16,096 nucleotides of DNA from CG10-46-32 sp964606465 (GTDB lineage Bacteria; Patescibacteriota; Patescibacteriia; UBA2169): the NCBI GenBank assembly GCA_964606465.1, contig CAZSGI010000014.1, forward strand, positions 1 to 16,096. The letters run 5' to 3'. Each line of letters starts with the position of its first letter. The stretch's first letter is position 1. Below are positions 6,270 through 13,770 of the stretch, one piece after another. The position numbers were made by a program, and so were the translations under genes. Below the pieces are notes generated by a model. The model saw only the letters and a program-made list of their open reading frames with translations, was not told where the DNA came from and searched no databases.

Positions 6270-6827
6270 TTACCGCTCAATGTCCCCCCTGAATAACTCG
6301 GTGATGATAAGTGTGATGATGGTGCCCGCGGCAAATACGCCCAGGAGCGTCCCCCACTCCCGCAACACCGCATCTGACCAAATGGGATATAAAACTCCAA
6401 TTGACAAGATGAGCGCGAAACAGTAATCAGCCGGGAACGGGCCCCACCAATGCTTGTGCCACCACACGTCGTCCTTGGGCCTCCTGCGGATAACCCCATA
6501 GTGCGGGTTGATGATGATCCAGAGGTAGTCCCACACCGCGCTAAAGATGAAGAACACAGAAATCACCCAGAGTTCAGCCGCGAAAGACCACGCGCTTCCC
6601 GCGAAAAACGGGTAGTGTAAAAACAAGAGCACAAATCCGAATACGCCGATGTGGTAACCCGTAAGCTCTTTGCCGCCCATTGCCTTACGGTAGATCCTGG
6701 CATACCACTTTTCCCCGGGCTTCCAAGTGGGCAGCTTGCTCGCCCATCCGTGCTTGCCCTCAATCTGCACCTCCAGAAACGCGAGCAGGAGTGCGGCGAT
6801 GAACAGATAGAATGCCTGCTGAAGCAT
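6270..6827 (-). CDS. Unrecognised five-helix integral membrane protein
   Basis: 185 aa. I do not recognise the family. Hydrophobic segments at about 4-20, 57-78, 84-106, 132-150 and 158-178 predict five transmembrane helices. The loops hold unusual conserved-looking polar/aromatic motifs: TGYHIG (56-61), LHYPF (70-74), WDYLWIIINPHYG (99-111) and VWWHKHWWGPFPADY (121-135). The clustered His, Trp and Asp could bind a metal or sit at a membrane-interface active site. The start at 6827 follows the transporter stop by one base, so the two are translationally coupled. With its neighbours it probably acts on a lipid-linked or surface glycan; this is inferred from context alone. Confidence 0.8.
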   Translation of the reverse strand: MLQQAFYLFIAALLLAFLEVQIEGKHGWASKLPTWKPGEKWYARIYRKAMGGKELTGYHIGVFGFVLLFLHYPFFAGSAWSFAAELWVISVFFIFSAVWDYLWIIINPHYGVIRRRPKDDVWWHKHWWGPFPADYCFALILSIGVLYPIWSDAVLREWGTLLGVFAAGTIITLIITELFRGDIER

Positions 6828-6828
6828 A

Positions 6829-7722
6829 CTAAAACGCGATTAATCCTATGCCAACAGAAATCAAAACAATGGCCGTGATTTTCTGGACGAGCACTCCTCT
6901 GGTCAAGCGCTCCGACAACACGCGCGGAAACTTCTTTGAAAGCAAAATGACCATGATGAGCAAAAACGCGTACTGCACGCCCTGCATGGCATTGACCAAT
7001 GATACGGACGCGAGCGAGATCGCATAGTTGACCAAAACAAACCCGAAAGCGCCTGCCGCCTGGCCCGTGAAAAATAACACAGCAGTGGTGCCAGTCCCCT
7101 TTTGTTTGGGTTGATGAAAGATACCGTACCGCGCTGACGGAATCAGCAAAAACGACAGTGCCGCCAAAAATCCGCCGATCCTGGACCACACGAATCCGGA
7201 GATGAAGGATTGCTCCAGGTACACCTGCTTGGTGATGACGAACGAAACCGCAAACAGAAATGCAGCGATGACTGCGTATGCGTATCCTTTGACACTCCCC
7301 TTTCCTTTTCGTTCCAAGGTGATGAGAACTCCGCCGAGAACGAGCGCCGCGAACGCGAGAATTTCGGTTTGACCGAGCCGCTCACCCAAAAAGAAGTACG
7401 CCAGCACAAACGTGAACGCAGGCACAAATCCTCCGGTCAAAGGCACCACGCGGGACGCTTCATTCTCTTTTAAGCCCGCAAAAAAGAACACCAGGGCAAG
7501 AATGAACGTGGCGCCCGCAACCAATGCACGTATAACTTCAACGCTTGACGGAATGACAACGCCGAATGGAATCAAAACCAATGCCAAGATACCCAAAGCG
7601 CCGATAAAAAACGCATACACAAACGGCGAAGGAATGCGCTTTGACGACAAGAGGAACTTGTCCATCAAAAACGCGAGCGCGTTCAGGAAATGCCCGGCTA
7701 AAACTATGGCAATCCAGTTCAT
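6829..7722 (-). CDS. EamA/DMT-family membrane transporter
   Basis: 297 aa, almost entirely hydrophobic, with about ten predicted helices in two similar halves (about 2-135 and 146-297), as in the EamA drug/metabolite transporter superfamily. Supporting features are LTGGFVPAFTFVLAYFFLGE (residues about 95-114), typical of the end of the first EamA repeat, and ALVLGGVLITLERKGKG closing it. The ATG at 7722 overlaps the upstream glycosyltransferase stop (ATGA), so the two are tightly coupled. Family members export small molecules or flip lipid-linked sugars (ArnE/ArnF-like). Next to a glycosyltransferase and a glycosidase, moving a sugar or lipid intermediate is a reasonable guess. Confidence 0.85.
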   Translation of the reverse strand: MNWIAIVLAGHFLNALAFLMDKFLLSSKRIPSPFVYAFFIGALGILALVLIPFGVVIPSSVEVIRALVAGATFILALVFFFAGLKENEASRVVPLTGGFVPAFTFVLAYFFLGERLGQTEILAFAALVLGGVLITLERKGKGSVKGYAYAVIAAFLFAVSFVITKQVYLEQSFISGFVWSRIGGFLAALSFLLIPSARYGIFHQPKQKGTGTTAVLFFTGQAAGAFGFVLVNYAISLASVSLVNAMQGVQYAFLLIMVILLSKKFPRVLSERLTRGVLVQKITAIVLISVGIGLIAF

Positions 7723-9038
7723 GTGCCAAAAATAATTTTTTTAATATGTTCCACCCCGTCCCGGGGCACCTCCAAATACCCCTGTAGAGCGGCTTCCGCG
7801 AGCCAGCCGTTATCCAAATAATCCAAAAGCCACTCATGGCTGTACTTTGGATTTTCCTGTGTAATGCCCGCGCCAATCACCTCAAGCCAGTACCGGTTAA
7901 AAAACTCCTGTGAGCCGATGGGAGGAGCTATGACAATGGGAACCCCGAGGGCCGTATAGAACGAGAGTTCGCTCGGCTTGGTCCAGAGGATGTCTGTTTC
8001 GCGCAGGGCAAGGTTGAACTTGTGGAAGTATTCCTCTTTCCGGTCCGCAGAAATGATTTTGATGCCATGCCCCACGTAATCGTCCAGCCTGAACTCGCTG
8101 ATGCTGCGCTTGAAGAACTCAAGCACGTCATTGTGAATGCCCGCAACCAAACACACCCCGATGCGCCCGGTTTTGATGTGCACGCTAAGGCTCTCAAGGA
8201 TTTGGCACCCGAGCGCCCGCTGGGCGCCTGCGCCGCCGATTGCGAACATCACCCACACGCGCTTGTCTTCCCCGCCAACGGACGCAGGCTTTTTGCCGAG
8301 GAACTGCTCCAGGGTGTCCCCGTAGTTTTTGTGGAACGTGCCTGAAGGGTCCAGCACCCGAAGCCTGCGCCACAAATCTTTTTTGAGCACTGACTCATGG
8401 GGGCCGATGTTTTCCTCCGGAAGCGGAAACCCGGTGAGCGTGATGTTCTTCTCGGGCACGCCGTAGAGCGCAAGCCGCTCGCTTGCGCGCCTGGTGGGCG
8501 TGAGGTAGTGGATGCGGCTCGCGCGGGGATCAATCGGCGCCCAGGCGCGCGAAATGTCCGCATCCGTCACAATGCAGTAGATGTCCCCTGGGTACTCCCA
8601 CACTTCGGCCATGAACGCGGGAATGAAAAACGTGGCAATGAGGGGGTGCGGATCTTTGCCTAATTTTTCAATTAAGTGCTTACCCCACTGTTTGCGCTTG
8701 ATGAGGGAGTAGGTCTGCTTCAGCTGCAAGCTCGGGCGCGTAAGGTTGCGGCGCGGGTAGAAAAAATCAATGCGCTGGAACCGGTCAAACACGTTCCACG
8801 CCCACTCGCCGATGACGGGAACGTTCTTGAAACGCGAAAACGCCTCGTACATGCGGCGGGAGGATTCCCAAATTTTTCTATCCGACTCCGGAATGCCTTG
8901 GTAGTTGTTGGCGTTGATGACTTCCTGGTGGTCCAGAAACCGCAACGGGTATGCTGCGCGCTGGTGGCCGTATCCCATATCAACCGCAACGACCCATGCC
9001 TGATTTATTTTTGTGTGCTGTTTTTTTGTTTTTGGCAT
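7719..9038 (-). CDS. GT-B glycosyltransferase resembling MGDG synthase/MurG (GT28-like)
   Basis: 439 aa. The N-terminal DMGYGHQRAAY (20-30) matches the G-x-G-H-x-x-A-A loop of MGDG synthase/UgtP-type enzymes. IYCIVTDAD (153-161) and YLTPT (178-182) fit the end of the acceptor domain. In the C-terminal domain, FAIGGAGAQ (265-273) and TKPSELSFYTALGVPIVIAPP (353-373) occupy the sugar-nucleotide-binding positions of GT-B enzymes. The likely reaction is transfer of a sugar from a nucleotide donor to a lipid acceptor at the inner membrane face, but donor and acceptor are unknown. It is the first gene of the operon. The first codons are A-rich (PKTKKQHTK), AGGAAGGT precedes the ATG, and a -10 box lies 8 bases upstream. 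About 120 residues separate the GxGH loop from the next recognisable element, more than I would expect in short UgtP-like enzymes. Confidence 0.75.
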   Translation of the reverse strand: MPKTKKQHTKINQAWVVAVDMGYGHQRAAYPLRFLDHQEVINANNYQGIPESDRKIWESSRRMYEAFSRFKNVPVIGEWAWNVFDRFQRIDFFYPRRNLTRPSLQLKQTYSLIKRKQWGKHLIEKLGKDPHPLIATFFIPAFMAEVWEYPGDIYCIVTDADISRAWAPIDPRASRIHYLTPTRRASERLALYGVPEKNITLTGFPLPEENIGPHESVLKKDLWRRLRVLDPSGTFHKNYGDTLEQFLGKKPASVGGEDKRVWVMFAIGGAGAQRALGCQILESLSVHIKTGRIGVCLVAGIHNDVLEFFKRSISEFRLDDYVGHGIKIISADRKEEYFHKFNLALRETDILWTKPSELSFYTALGVPIVIAPPIGSQEFFNRYWLEVIGAGITQENPKYSHEWLLDYLDNGWLAEAALQGYLEVPRDGVEHIKKIIFGT

Positions 9039-9046
9039 ACCTTCCT

Positions 9047-9055
9047 AGTATACCA
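9047..9055 (-). promoter_or_regulatory. Extended -10 promoter of the glycosyltransferase operon
   Basis: The minus strand reads TGGTATACT (TG-n extended -10), with TATACT at 9052-9047, 8 bases before ATG 9038. It lies directly after the stop of the transporter gene, with no terminator between. The predicted start leaves a leader of about 0-2 bases. No convincing -35 was found. Confidence 0.6.
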
Positions 9056-9067
9056 TTTTGTAATAGC

Positions 9068-10465
9068 CTACGCGAAAAACCTATCCCAGAATACGATTCC
9101 CGTAAATGCGGTAAAGAACAGTATGATGACCCCAATAATCCCCTGCCGCCACAACGCAGGCCGAAATTGACGGGCGAGCTGCGTCTTGTTCAGGACAAGC
9201 GTCAAGGTTACGTGCACGAGCATGGCAAACGCGTTAATCACTGCCCCGAGAACCAACAGCGCGCGCGGCTCCGTGAAACCGGCAAGCAAGACCGCGGTGC
9301 CGAACCCAATAAACCCCCAGAGCACGGAATAGAACAGCCTGCGCGAGTGCGCAACCTTGCCTTGCGACTCGCGGCGTATGGCAATGTTTTCGGAAATGAT
9401 GCGCGAGCTTGATTCAAACACCACGATCTGGGTGGCCAAGAGCATAATGCCGCCCGCAAGCAAAAACAGGGTGCCCAAAATCGGCGCAACGCTCGCAATG
9501 CCGCGAGCTTCGGCAAGCACAAAGTTGATGCTTGCGGAGGTGTTGGGCGCGCCGTACGTGGTGAGGTACGCCAAAAACGCGAGCATCACCATGGTCGCGG
9601 CTCCGGTCATCCAGAACACCAGGGCGTGCTCCGCGTTGATCTTCCTCCACCACGCTCTGAACTGCTTTACGTTTTCAACGGTCGGCTCAACGCGCGCGCG
9701 GCTGCTCGGGGTGTGTTGAGATTGGGATGCGCCCGTAACCGGGCTGGTAATGGCTGCCGCGTACTTGCCCATGCCATACCCCTTTTCCTTGATGTAGAAC
9801 GATTGGGCGAGGTTGAGGTTGCCGCCGGCGCCTGAATATGCGAACGCCGAGAGGAACACTGCCAGGGCAATGCCTTCCGGCAGGAACAGATACCCGTCTC
9901 CCCTTCCTATGAGGCCGTTTGCCAAGGCAACCCAGTCCGCCCTCTCCGCGAGGTAAATCGTCAAAATGAATATGAACGGCACTGATATGCCAATGACTGT
10001 TTTTTGAAACTTTTCCACCACATGGTAGAGCACGGGCCCGAGCGTGAACAACAAACCCGTGAGGATGAGCAGGGCAATGGCGATGTATTCTGTTCTCTCA
10101 ACCCCGAACACCGCTCCGATCATGACCGCGCTTGCAGCAACCATGCCGGGCCACACAAACCCCACGAACGTGGAAGCCATGAACCAGTACGGCAATCCGC
10201 GCCACATGCGGTTGAAGCCCACAAACACGCTCTCGCCTTTCACGAGCGCGTAGCGCTCAATTTCCATGTTCATAAAAAACTGGAACGTGATGCCCAAGAC
10301 CGCGGCCCAGATAATGCCCAAGCCGTAGTTTGAGGCAAGGTACGGCCAGAGAATCACTTCTCCGCTGCCCAAGCCCAGCCCGAGCAGGATAAAGCTCGGA
10401 CCGATGAGGTGGCGCAGTTTGGGCGCTTTTGGGAATGGTTTTGTTTTTGTGTTTATTTTTGCCAT
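9068..10465 (-). CDS. Nramp-family-like transporter with non-canonical substrate motifs
   Basis: 465 aa, about 11-12 hydrophobic helices. The start region RHLIGPSFILLGLGLGSGE (18-36) aligns with Nramp helix 1, but the metal-binding D-P-G-N is replaced by G-S-G-E (33-36). The helix-6 site is SGAGGNLNLAQSFYIKEKG (211-229) in place of the usual M-P-H. Both fit a divergent Nramp/COG1914-type branch rather than proven Mn/Fe carriers. A polar insertion at about 244-280 (SQSQHTPSSRARVE) forms a large loop. The substrate is unknown: a metal, Mg or something organic. The gene stands alone under its own leaderless promoter, right after gpi. The N-terminal codons are A-rich (AKINTKTK). Confidence 0.8.
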   Translation of the reverse strand: MAKINTKTKPFPKAPKLRHLIGPSFILLGLGLGSGEVILWPYLASNYGLGIIWAAVLGITFQFFMNMEIERYALVKGESVFVGFNRMWRGLPYWFMASTFVGFVWPGMVAASAVMIGAVFGVERTEYIAIALLILTGLLFTLGPVLYHVVEKFQKTVIGISVPFIFILTIYLAERADWVALANGLIGRGDGYLFLPEGIALAVFLSAFAYSGAGGNLNLAQSFYIKEKGYGMGKYAAAITSPVTGASQSQHTPSSRARVEPTVENVKQFRAWWRKINAEHALVFWMTGAATMVMLAFLAYLTTYGAPNTSASINFVLAEARGIASVAPILGTLFLLAGGIMLLATQIVVFESSSRIISENIAIRRESQGKVAHSRRLFYSVLWGFIGFGTAVLLAGFTEPRALLVLGAVINAFAMLVHVTLTLVLNKTQLARQFRPALWRQGIIGVIILFFTAFTGIVFWDRFFA

Positions 10466-10471
10466 ATGTGC

Positions 10472-10477
10472 AGTATA
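10472..10477 (-). promoter_or_regulatory. -10 box of the Nramp-like gene (leaderless)
   Basis: TATACT on the minus strand ends 6 bases before ATG 10465. The usual 7-base distance puts the transcription start on the A of the ATG. The -35 position (TTTCGG) is poor. Confidence 0.55.
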
Positions 10478-10489
10478 CTAAAACCTGCG

Positions 10490-11779
10490 TCAGCCCGAAA
10501 GCAATTCCCGCGTAATCTTTTTGTACTCCTCCACGTTCGGCTGGTCAAACGCGTTTACGTGCATCAAGCGCGCAAGCAACATGGTTTCAACCATTTTGAA
10601 CTGCAGAAACTCTGCAATTGATTCTTCATCCAGCCGCGCGATTTCAACTTCAACGAACGGCAAATTGCGGTCTTTGAACGATTGGACCGTGCCCGCGTAA
10701 ATCGCGTCCATGACTTCTGTTACGCTCTTTTTGTTGAGTTCAGGAACAATCGCGTCAAACTGCTCGTCCACGCGCGGGATGCTGACATCCCCTTTTGACC
10801 GGACGCGCACGAACGTGGTGAACTTGTCTTCCGGCCCGCCGAGCAGGAGTTGAAAAACCGAGTGCAAATCAGTTGAGCCGATGGTAACCAGGGGCGTTAC
10901 GCCCGCATGCACAATGCGGCCGTGCACATCGCGCTCCTTGCCCAGCGATTCCCCCACGAGCTGGCGGCACCACTTCCCGGCCCACTCCAAATCCGCATCA
11001 AATACGAACAGGTTGTGCATCACCGCGCCCTTTTTCATGGCATGGTGGATGGCAACTGCGGACTGCAGAGCGGCATTATGCTCAACATCATCGGACAAAC
11101 ACCGGCGCGAGGCCCGAACCGCGCCCTTGTGCAGCTTTTTGATATCAACCCCGGCAAGCACCAACGGAAACAAGCCCACCGCACTGAACACGCTCCAGCG
11201 CCCCCCCACGTTCGCGGGATTGGGTAGGGACGGGACGCCCTGGGCCCGCGCCCAATGATCAAGCAAAGATTGCGGCTCCGTGGTCACCACGATTGACCCG
11301 CGCCAGTCCTTGGTTAACGACTTCAAGCAGTCAATCAAGACCCGCGCGTTCATCATGGTCTCGCTGGTGGTGCCGGATTTGCTTATGACATTCATGAGCA
11401 CCGCACCTTTCTCGCGGTATATGGCACGCATCCGAGAACAGGCTTCCTTCAAAAGGCGCACGTGCGCAGTATCAAAAAATGATAGCGGAATGCCGCTCGG
11501 CTTCAAAGCGTCATACACAGCCCGCGTTCCGAGATTGGAGCCGCCGATTCCCACTACCATAACCTCGCGCAGGGTGCGGGATGATTTCTCTTTTGCAAGA
11601 CGGCTCACCTCGGCGCGGAGTGTTTCATCAGACGGAAGGTGCACGCATGATTCACTGCTCCCGTATGATGCGTCAGCAGAGGCGAGCCTCAAGTGCTCCA
11701 GGTACCCGGAAAGCTCGCGCCCGGCGCGGGCCGCATCGCGCTCCGTGATGTGTGACGTTTCCAAATATGAAAACCGCAT
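10490..11779 (-). CDS. pgi: Glucose-6-phosphate isomerase
   Basis: 429 aa from ATG 11779 (MRFSYLET). It interconverts glucose-6-phosphate and fructose-6-phosphate in the cytoplasm. VVGIGGSNLGTRAVYDAL (75-92) and SKSGTTSETM (133-142) form the sugar-phosphate-binding SIS folds. NVGGRWSVFSAVGLFPL (190-206) matches PGI signature 1. QLVGESLGK (273-281) holds catalytic Glu277, and GSTDLHSVFQ (301-310) holds catalytic His306. The length is typical of the short bacterial form. An in-frame extension to 11857 exists but crosses the HU terminator and the promoter, so I reject it. The -10 box TATACT lies 7 bases before the ATG, so the mRNA is probably leaderless. Confidence 0.96.
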   Translation of the reverse strand: MRFSYLETSHITERDAARAGRELSGYLEHLRLASADASYGSSESCVHLPSDETLRAEVSRLAKEKSSRTLREVMVVGIGGSNLGTRAVYDALKPSGIPLSFFDTAHVRLLKEACSRMRAIYREKGAVLMNVISKSGTTSETMMNARVLIDCLKSLTKDWRGSIVVTTEPQSLLDHWARAQGVPSLPNPANVGGRWSVFSAVGLFPLVLAGVDIKKLHKGAVRASRRCLSDDVEHNAALQSAVAIHHAMKKGAVMHNLFVFDADLEWAGKWCRQLVGESLGKERDVHGRIVHAGVTPLVTIGSTDLHSVFQLLLGGPEDKFTTFVRVRSKGDVSIPRVDEQFDAIVPELNKKSVTEVMDAIYAGTVQSFKDRNLPFVEVEIARLDEESIAEFLQFKMVETMLLARLMHVNAFDQPNVEEYKKITRELLSG

Positions 11780-11786
11780 ATACGCA

Positions 11787-11795
11787 AGTATACCA
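11787..11795 (-). promoter_or_regulatory. Extended -10 promoter of pgi (leaderless)
   Basis: TGGTATACT on the minus strand, with TATACT at 11792-11787, lies 7 bases before ATG 11779 and immediately after the HU terminator U run. There is no Shine-Dalgarno and no good -35. Confidence 0.6.
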
Positions 11796-11796
11796 C

Positions 11797-11830
11797 GAAA
11801 AACAAAAGGGCTTCCATTACGGAAACCCTT
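11797..11830 (-). terminator. Intrinsic terminator of the HU gene
   Basis: A 10-bp stem (11830-11821 with 11815-11806 on the minus strand, one G-U pair) with a five-base loop is followed by TTTTGTTTTT. It starts 28 bases after the HU stop and separates HU from pgi. Confidence 0.85.
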
Positions 11831-11857
11831 CTGCGATGATGAGAGAACGGAGCCCAA

Positions 11858-12139
11858 CTAGAGAATCGCGTCTTTGGCTGCCTTGGCAACCCTGAATTTG
11901 ACGACCGTCTTTGCCGGGATGCTGATCTGCTCGCCGGTTGCGGGATTGCGGCCCATGCGCGCCGCGCGGTGCACCTTGACGAGTTTGCCCACGCCCGGAA
12001 GCGTGAACTCGCCGCTTCCTTTTACCTGGTGGTACGCGAGCTCAACGAGCTTGTCCATGAATTCGCCCACCTCCTTCTTGCTCATGCCGGTTTTATCAGC
12101 AATCGCCGCAAGCGTCTGGGCCTTGGTCAGTTTTGCCAT
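11858..12139 (-). CDS. HU-family DNA-binding protein
   Basis: 93 aa, the usual length. HU dimers bend and compact DNA in the nucleoid. The N-terminal helices (MAKLTKAQTLAAIADKTG, 1-18) and the DNA-binding arm GRNPATGEQISIPAKTVVKF (63-82) are diagnostic; the Pro-Ala-Thr-Gly tip that intercalates DNA is intact. It ends in the usual AKAAKDAI helix. It has a clear Shine-Dalgarno, AGGAGA (12152-12147), 7 bases before the ATG, unlike most genes here. It is a one-gene unit with its own terminator. It could equally be called HupB; IHF is less likely. Confidence 0.96.
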   Translation of the reverse strand: MAKLTKAQTLAAIADKTGMSKKEVGEFMDKLVELAYHQVKGSGEFTLPGVGKLVKVHRAARMGRNPATGEQISIPAKTVVKFRVAKAAKDAIL

Positions 12140-12222
12140 AGTGTGTTCTCCTAATGATAGTTAGTAATACATATGAAACGTAGCAAAAATGGGGTAAAAT
12201 GCAAACTTTTCAAAACGCGAGC

Positions 12223-12231
12223 TGTGGATAA
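12223..12231. promoter_or_regulatory. DnaA-box-like 9-mer between cysS and the HU gene
   Basis: An exact TGTGGATAA just after the cysS stop. It is the third exact copy in the window. Confidence 0.35.
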
Positions 12232-12233
12232 TA

Positions 12234-13643
12234 TCATTTATTCTCAACCTTTTTTATGGTATACCCCTGTTGCTGGTCCTGAATTTCATAGCCGCGCTTG
12301 GCTAAGGTTAGCCGAATCTTATCTGCCTTTCCAAATGCCCCCACCTTTCTGAACTCCCAACGCTCCTCTGCCATTTTTTTGATTGTCGCCGGAATAGCGC
12401 GCTCGTCCTGTGCCAATTGCTTTGATTGTTTGATGAGATCAAGCCCGAGCACTGAATCCGCGTCTTTGACCAAACCGAGCAGGCTTTTTTGACCGAGACG
12501 AGGGTCTTTTACCGCCTCCCAAAGCACGGCAAGCGAGCGCGGGGTATCCAAATCATCACTGACGTATCGCTTGAATTCCTTACGGTACGAATCCGTACTT
12601 TTTCCCTTTCTGACGGTGCGCTTTCGCGCGATTTCTCCCAAAAGGTTCTGCAACGCGCGGCGCGCCGCTCCCAGGCTCTCCCATGAAAAGGAAAGCCGGG
12701 AGCGGTAGTGCGCGGTCAAAACCAGGTACCGGAACGCGAGCGGGTCAAACCCGCGCTCTAAGACGTCCGAAAGCGTGATGAATGTCCCTGCGGACTTTGC
12801 CATCTTTTGGCGGTCAATGACGAGAAACTCGCCGTGCATCCAAATGTTTGCGAGCGGCTTGCCGAACGCGGCCTCTGACTGCGCGATTTCGTTCTCGTGG
12901 TGCGTGCCGATGTGGTCCACCCCGCCGGTGTGGATATCAAACGGCTGACCCAGGTACTTTGACGAGATGGCCGAGCACTCAATGTGCCAGCCCGGAAACC
13001 CCGTACCCCACGGCGACCTCCAGCGCATGGCGTGGTTCGCGTGGCGCCCCGCGCGCTTGAACCACAGCGCGAAATCCGCGGCGTGCCTCTTGTCCGGGTC
13101 TTCAACGACCCCCTCGCGGGACGCGACGAGCTTCTCCGAGAGCGATTGACCCGAGAGCCTTCCGTAGCGTTTGAATTTTGAAACGTCAAAGTAGACCGCC
13201 TGCTCGGTTTCGTAGGCATACCCTCTTGCGAACAAACGCGCAATGAGCTTGATCTGGTCTCTGACGGCGTCCGTGGCCCTGACGACTGTTGCGGGCTTTC
13301 TGATGTTGAGCTCGCAGGAGTCTCTAAAAAAAGCGTCCGCGTAAAAACGCGCAATATCCCGCACTGACTTTTTTTCCTTTTTCGCCTCCGCTTCAACCTT
13401 GTCCTCCCCGAAATCGTCGTCTCCGGTGAGGTGCCCCACGTCCGTGATGTTCATCACGCGCTTGACGCGGTACCCTTCCTGCTCCAATCCCCGCTCCAAA
13501 ACGTCCGCAAAAATGTAGGTGCGCAGATTACCGAGGTGCGCCCAATTGTACACCGTGGGGCCGCACGTGTACAGGGAAACAACCCCCCGCTTCTGGGGTT
13601 TGAGCGTCTGCTTCTTTCTGACCAAGGTATTGTAGAGCTTCAT
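12234..13643 (-). CDS. cysS: Cysteinyl-tRNA synthetase
   Basis: 469 aa, full length. It charges tRNA-Cys with cysteine in the cytoplasm. LYTCGPTVYNWAHLGNLRTY (24-43) contains Zn ligand Cys27 and the HIGH-type motif HLGN (36-39). GWHIECSA (218-225) contains Cys223, and IGTHHENEIAQSEA (245-258) contains His248 and Glu252; their spacing matches the known zinc site of CysRS. The KMSKS loop is KMAKS (280-284), a mild variant. The C-terminal anticodon-binding region is present. An in-frame TGA two codons upstream fixes the start at 13643. There is no Shine-Dalgarno. The leader from the predicted promoter is about 90 bases, much longer than its neighbours' leaders. Confidence 0.97.
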   Translation of the reverse strand: MKLYNTLVRKKQTLKPQKRGVVSLYTCGPTVYNWAHLGNLRTYIFADVLERGLEQEGYRVKRVMNITDVGHLTGDDDFGEDKVEAEAKKEKKSVRDIARFYADAFFRDSCELNIRKPATVVRATDAVRDQIKLIARLFARGYAYETEQAVYFDVSKFKRYGRLSGQSLSEKLVASREGVVEDPDKRHAADFALWFKRAGRHANHAMRWRSPWGTGFPGWHIECSAISSKYLGQPFDIHTGGVDHIGTHHENEIAQSEAAFGKPLANIWMHGEFLVIDRQKMAKSAGTFITLSDVLERGFDPLAFRYLVLTAHYRSRLSFSWESLGAARRALQNLLGEIARKRTVRKGKSTDSYRKEFKRYVSDDLDTPRSLAVLWEAVKDPRLGQKSLLGLVKDADSVLGLDLIKQSKQLAQDERAIPATIKKMAEERWEFRKVGAFGKADKIRLTLAKRGYEIQDQQQGYTIKKVENK

Positions 13644-13650
13644 GCGTCAT

Positions 13651-13725
13651 TCAATCGGAGAGCGTCACGCGGTCGCACTCGAGAGATTGTTCACCGCGAA
13701 CACCAGTTTCATGAATTTCATGCAC
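13651..13725 (-). other. cysS leader with two overlapping tiny reading frames
   Basis: After the -10 box and a GGAGGG (13741-13736), a GTG at 13725 opens a 24-codon frame (stop 13651) containing one Cys codon. It ends 7 bases before the cysS ATG. An ATG at 13721 in another frame opens 18 codons (MKFMKLVFAVNNLSSATA, stop 13665). A 13-base palindrome, CATGAAATTCATG, spans 13709-13721. Whether either frame is translated is unknown. A leader peptide coupled to cysS is possible. Confidence 0.3.
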
Positions 13726-13741
13726 CAGTATGCCGCCCTCC

Positions 13742-13770
13742 ATTATACAAAAATCCGCTCATTCCCGCAA
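13742..13770 (-). promoter_or_regulatory. Probable cysS promoter
   Basis: The minus strand has -35 TTGCGG (13770-13765), 17 bases, and a perfect -10 TATAAT (13747-13742), overlapping the end of the LigD polymerase gene. The predicted start is near 13735, giving a leader of about 90 bases. Confidence 0.6.

Noticed and set aside
5566..6426. Plus-strand open frame (286 codons) opposite the glycoside hydrolase
   Set aside because: It is Ser/Pro/Arg-rich shadow sequence crossing two real genes of the opposite strand, with no promoter or ribosome binding site.
11780..11857. N-terminal extension of pgi to 11857
   Set aside because: It would run through the HU terminator and the -10 box. The family start fits ATG 11779.
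13651..13690. T-box riboswitch in the cysS leader (GACCGCG resembles part of the T-box ACCGCG element)
   Set aside because: The leader is too short. I see no stem I with a Cys specifier, no full TGGNACCGCG and no terminator/antiterminator pair.
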